From UBA2377 sp964525935 (GTDB lineage: Bacteria; Verrucomicrobiota; Verrucomicrobiia; Opitutales; Opitutaceae): a stretch of 64,000 bases of DNA. Of this stretch, positions 60,687-64,000 are shown piece after piece. The stretch lies in the NCBI GenBank assembly GCA_964525935.1, contig CAZGJZ010000001.1, positions 248,001 through 312,000 of the forward strand. The letters run 5' to 3'. Position 1 is the first letter of the stretch. Every line of letters starts with the position of its first letter. The translations under genes and the position numbers were made by a program. Under the pieces are notes generated by a model that ran no database searches, was not told the DNA's origin, and was given only the letters and a program-made list of their open reading frames with translations.

Positions 60687-62123
60687 ATGTCCACTTTTGC
60701 CACAGCCACGCGCGAACTGCAGCGACGCCTCGGTGCGAAGATCGTCACAACCGAGGCCGCGGCGCTTTACGCGGCGTCGTTTGACAGCAGCAAGATCTCG
60801 TTCCTGCCCGAGGCGGTGATCATGCCGCGCAAGGAAAGCGACATCGGCGTGGCGCTGACGCTGGCCAACCGGCGCGGCGTGCCGGTGACGGTGCGCGGAC
60901 GGGGCACGACCTTGATGGGCTCGGCGGCCCCGATGCGCGGTGGCTGGGTCATCGACATGATGAAGCTCAACCGCATCCGCATCGACGCGGAGACGGGCAT
61001 GGCGCACGTGCAGACCGGCGCGAAGGTGGCCGACATCCAGCGCGCGGCGGAGGCGCAGGGCTGGTTTTATCCCCCCGACCCGTCGTCGAAGGAGTTTTGC
61101 ACCATCGGCGGCAACATCGCGTGCAACGCCGGCGGCATGCACGGCGGCAAATACGGGGTGACGCGGGACTTCGTGATCGCGCTGGGCGGCTTTCTGCCGA
61201 CGGGCGAGGCGGTGCAATGGGGCACGGCGACGAAGAAATTTTCGGCGGGGTTCAACCTGCGCGACTTGTGGATCGGCAGCGAAGGCATGCTCGGCGTCGT
61301 GACGACGGCGGTGCTCAAGCTCATCCCGCTGCCGGCGGCGCGGTGGACGCTGCTCACGGCGTTCAAGGACGAGACGGCGGCGCTGGATGCGGCGCGCGCG
61401 CTGTTCCGGTTGCGCGTGCAGCCGGCGATCTGCGAGTTCCTGGACCGCGAGAGCGTGGTGTGTGCGGAGCGCGCGACGGGGCGCGCGGTGTTTGCGGGCC
61501 AGAAAAACCGCGCCGTGATCCTGCTCGAGCTGGCTGGCTCAGCCAGCGAGGTGCGGGAAGTGCAGCGGACGGTGCTCACGTGGGCCAAAAAGCATGCGCT
61601 CGCGCACCGTGCCGCGCGCACGCGGGACGAGGCCGAGCAGCTCTGGGCGGTGCGCCGCAAGTGCTCGGGGGCGATGTTTGAGCTGGGCGACACGAAGCTG
61701 AACGAGGACATCACGATCCCGATGGGCAGCTATGCGGAGTTCGTGCGCTTCCTGATGGCGTTGAAAAAGCGCTCCGGGCTGGCGATCCCGACCTTCGGTC
61801 ACGTGGCCGATGGCAATCTGCACGTGAACATCATGTTTCACCGCGCGAGCCCGAAGGAGACGCGCGCCGCGGAGGCGGCGGTGGACCGGCTCATGCACAA
61901 GGTCGTGGCCCTGGGCGGGGCGATTTCGGGCGAGCACGGCATCGGGCTGGCGAAGACGCCGTTTTTGCGCATCCAGCATTCACCGGCGCAGGTGCGCGCG
62001 ATGCAGGCGGTGAAACAGGCGCTCGACCCGCGGGGGATTTTGAATCCGGGGAAGATGTTCGAGGTCTTCCACGTCTGGAAGCACCCGAAGCTCGTGATCA
62101 AGCTGCCGTGGGATCACAAGTGA
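60687..62123 (+). CDS. FAD-linked oxidase (GlcD/lactate dehydrogenase-like)
   Basis: A 478-residue FAD-binding PCMH-type oxidase. The FAD-binding region reads PVTVRGRGTTLMGSAAPMRG, then TIGGNIACNAGGMHGGKYGV. The C-terminal catalytic domain has FGHVADGNLHVNIMFHRASP and GGAISGEHGIGLAKTPFL, the signature of glycolate/D-lactate dehydrogenases. It oxidises a 2-hydroxy acid; glycolate oxidase partner subunits (glcE, glcF) are not adjacent. Confidence 0.9.
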   Translation: MSTFATATRELQRRLGAKIVTTEAAALYAASFDSSKISFLPEAVIMPRKESDIGVALTLANRRGVPVTVRGRGTTLMGSAAPMRGGWVIDMMKLNRIRIDAETGMAHVQTGAKVADIQRAAEAQGWFYPPDPSSKEFCTIGGNIACNAGGMHGGKYGVTRDFVIALGGFLPTGEAVQWGTATKKFSAGFNLRDLWIGSEGMLGVVTTAVLKLIPLPAARWTLLTAFKDETAALDAARALFRLRVQPAICEFLDRESVVCAERATGRAVFAGQKNRAVILLELAGSASEVREVQRTVLTWAKKHALAHRAARTRDEAEQLWAVRRKCSGAMFELGDTKLNEDITIPMGSYAEFVRFLMALKKRSGLAIPTFGHVADGNLHVNIMFHRASPKETRAAEAAVDRLMHKVVALGGAISGEHGIGLAKTPFLRIQHSPAQVRAMQAVKQALDPRGILNPGKMFEVFHVWKHPKLVIKLPWDHK

Positions 62124-62143
62124 GGCGGTGACGCCGGCAGGGC

Positions 62144-63580
62144 TTATCCCGCGGGTTCCTCACGCGGGGTGCGGTTGCTCACGTTGTTGCCGTCGTTGGG
62201 TTGCAGCCACCAGAAGATGATGGACGAGGCCATCGTGATGATGCCCATCGTCGCAAACGCGTGGTGCAGTGCGGGGATCACCTGGGCGGGATTGGTCTGG
62301 TCGAGGCCGGCGAGGAACCAGCCGGCAACCAGCGAGGCGAAGGCGACGCCGAAGCTGAGCGAGAGTTGCTGGCTGGTGCTGCCGATGCTGCTGGCCTTGC
62401 TGGCGTCGGCATCCGCGACATCGGCATAGATGAGCGAGTTCATGCTCGTGAACTGGAGCGACATGAAAAATCCCTGACAGAGGCCGAGCGCGAGGATGCT
62501 CCAGATCGAGGCACCGGGGCCGATGCGCGTGAAGAGCAGGATGACCACGCCGATGAGCAGGGTGTTGCTGATCAGGATTGTGCGGTGGCCGAAGCGCGCG
62601 AGCAGCGGGCGGCTGGAGATTTTCATCAGCATCGCCGCCGCGGCGGTGGGCATGGTGAGCAAGCCCGCCTGCCACGCCGGGTAGCCGAGGCCGATCTGGT
62701 AAAGCAGGGGCAGCAGGAACGGCATGCCGCCGACGCCGAGCCGTGTGATGAAACCGCCGACGACGGAAATGCGGAACGTCCGCACGCCGAAGAGCCAGAG
62801 CGCGAGCACCGGGGCGGGCGCCCGGCGGGCATGCCAGCCGTAGGCCGCCAGCAGGAGGAGCGAGAGGGCGGTGAGCAGGCTGAGCGGACCGACGGCGTGG
62901 GTGTGTTCGCCGAAGACTTCGAGCACGTAGGAGAGCAGCGCGATCCCGGCGCCGAAGAGCAGAAAGCCCGTGCGGTCGAGCGGCGCGGTCTTTTCGTCCC
63001 GAAAATCCGGCATGAACCGGTGCACCATCCACAGGCCGACGAGGGCGAAGGGCAGGTTGATGAAAAAGATCATCCGCCAGTGCAGCCAGTGCACGATCAG
63101 TCCGCCGACAAAAGGGCCGACCATCGGGCCGATCAGGGCGGGGATGATGACGTAGTTCATCGTGCGCAGCAGTTCGGAGCGCGGGAAGGAGCGCACCAGG
63201 GCGATGCGGGCGACCGGCGTCATCATGGCGCCGCCGATGCCCTGGAGAATACGCGAACCCACGAGCATCGGGACATTGATCGAAAGGCCGCAAAGCAGGG
63301 AGCCGACGGTGAAGAGCCCGACCGCGTAGAAAAAGACCCGCCGCGTGCCAAACCGGTCAGCCATCCAGCCGCTGATCGGGATGAAAACCGCGAGACTCAG
63401 CGTGTAGCTGGTCAGCACGGCCTTGAGGGCGAGCGGCGGCACATTCAGGCTCTCGGCCATCACCGGCACCGCCGTGTTGACGATGGTGGCGTCGAGATTC
63501 TCCATGAAGAGCGCGACGGCGACGAGCCACGGCAAAAAGCGCAGGGTGGAATCGCCGGAGGAGGGGGAGGACACGCGCAA
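62144..63580 (-). CDS. MFS multidrug exporter, DHA2/EmrB-type
   Basis: A 478-residue major facilitator with about 14 hydrophobic helices. Motif D1 is FMENLDATIVNTAVPVMAES, motif A is GWMADRFGTRRVFF and motif C-like RILQGIGGAMMTPVARIALV. The DHA2 pattern GPMVGPFVGGLIVHWLHWRM is clear. The start is ambiguous: TTG at 63580 or GTG at 63574, with no ATG in range. It converges on the FAD oxidase gene and is divergent from smc. Confidence 0.88.
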   Translation of the reverse strand: MRVSSPSSGDSTLRFLPWLVAVALFMENLDATIVNTAVPVMAESLNVPPLALKAVLTSYTLSLAVFIPISGWMADRFGTRRVFFYAVGLFTVGSLLCGLSINVPMLVGSRILQGIGGAMMTPVARIALVRSFPRSELLRTMNYVIIPALIGPMVGPFVGGLIVHWLHWRMIFFINLPFALVGLWMVHRFMPDFRDEKTAPLDRTGFLLFGAGIALLSYVLEVFGEHTHAVGPLSLLTALSLLLLAAYGWHARRAPAPVLALWLFGVRTFRISVVGGFITRLGVGGMPFLLPLLYQIGLGYPAWQAGLLTMPTAAAAMLMKISSRPLLARFGHRTILISNTLLIGVVILLFTRIGPGASIWSILALGLCQGFFMSLQFTSMNSLIYADVADADASKASSIGSTSQQLSLSFGVAFASLVAGWFLAGLDQTNPAQVIPALHHAFATMGIITMASSIIFWWLQPNDGNNVSNRTPREEPAG

Positions 63581-63733
63581 GGGCTAGAGTGAACCGGGCC
63601 GGAATCAAACTGCTTTTCGGCGGAAAGGCGGCGGTAAACGGCCCCGCGGCGGATGCAAGCCCGCGCTCGCGGCGAATGGATGATTTTTGCGTTTGCCGAG
63701 CGGAGTTGAGGCGTCTCAATCAGGTGCTCTTTC

Positions 63734-64000
63734 ATGTATCTCAAGGCGCTCAAGCTCCACGGTTTCAAGTCCTTTGCCGACCCTTCCACGCTCCGTTTCG
63801 AGCCCGGCGTCACCGCTGTGGTCGGCCCCAACGGTTGTGGCAAATCCAACATCGCCGACGGCATCCGCTGGGTGCTCGGCGAGCAGAGCGCCAAGGCCCT
63901 GCGCGGCGGCAAGATGCAGGACGTCATCTTTGAAGGTGCGGACACCCGCAAGCCGGCCCAGATGTGCGAAGTCTCGTTGCTGCTGACGGACTGCGAAAAG
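63734..64000 (+). CDS. smc: Chromosome segregation protein SMC, N-terminal part, cut by window edge
   Basis: The open frame from the ATG at 63734 runs off the right edge after 89 codons. It starts MYLKALKLHGFKSFADPSTL, with Walker A VVGPNGCGKSNIADGIRWVL and the SMC-typical GEQSAKALRGGKMQDVIFEG. SMC is the condensin ATPase that organises and segregates chromosomes. Only the N-terminal half of the ATPase head is visible. Confidence 0.95.
   Translation, partial: MYLKALKLHGFKSFADPSTLRFEPGVTAVVGPNGCGKSNIADGIRWVLGEQSAKALRGGKMQDVIFEGADTRKPAQMCEVSLLLTDCEK

Noticed and set aside
1..64000. CRISPR arrays, prophage genes, transposases, rRNA genes
   Set aside because: Looked for direct repeats with spacers, DDE or tyrosine recombinase motifs and rRNA segments; none was seen.

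Overview
This 64 kb window is a high-GC bacterial chromosome segment with dense, mostly intact genes and short spacers. I infer a member of the Verrucomicrobiota close to the Opitutaceae. The basis is gene content, palindromic intergenic repeat families that I associate with that group, and leading genes that lack a Shine-Dalgarno sequence. I see no prophage, insertion sequence, rRNA operon or CRISPR array. The assignment comes from pattern recognition, not a database search.

Layout. (1) 1-2312, minus strand: the start of a Wsp-type chemosensory operon (WspA-like receptor, CheW, CheR cut by the window edge). (2) tRNA-Ser(UGA) and a DUF2851 gene. (3) 3971-10981: translation operon nusA-infB-rbfA-nrnA-like-truB-ribF, with a promoter-like box and a strong terminator hairpin just before nusA. 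(4) tRNA-Val(GAC) and an SPFH/prohibitin-like pair. (5) 12323-21122, minus strand: a complete second Wsp-like chemosensory operon (CheW, CheR-TPR, CheW, CHASE3 receptor, CheA-REC, CheB) ending in a REC-histidine kinase rather than a GGDEF regulator. (6) An SDR, recN, and System II cytochrome c biogenesis (lipoprotein, resB, ccsA). (7) 28064-31063: 5-oxoproline recovery (pxpB, pxpC, pxpA, pcp). (8) ychF, divergent from rpsP-trmD-rplS, then transketolase. (9) 36633-43274: a MarR regulator with a palindromic operator and a tripartite RND efflux system, followed by an AsmA-like protein. (10) 46509-47660: a small accessory patch with a hairpin repeat, a DUF7336 gene, an attC-like element and a small exported protein. 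(11) 47850-51755: polyamine ABC importer potC-potD-potB-potA. (12) 51768-53413: a two-gene AAA ATPase plus TOPRIM-like pair. (13) 53516-64000: acyltransferase/acyl-ACP synthetase fusion, PhyH dioxygenase, Gfo/Idh oxidoreductase, cupin, sugar kinase, FAD oxidase, MFS exporter and the 5' end of smc.

The most interesting parts are the paired Wsp-like systems on either side of the nusA operon, the ATPase/TOPRIM pair, the putative nusA leader attenuator with a promoter box shared with rpsP, and the attC-like cassette structure at 46.8-47.2 kb. Canonical neighbours rimP (before nusA) and rimM (between rpsP and trmD) are both missing from their usual places.
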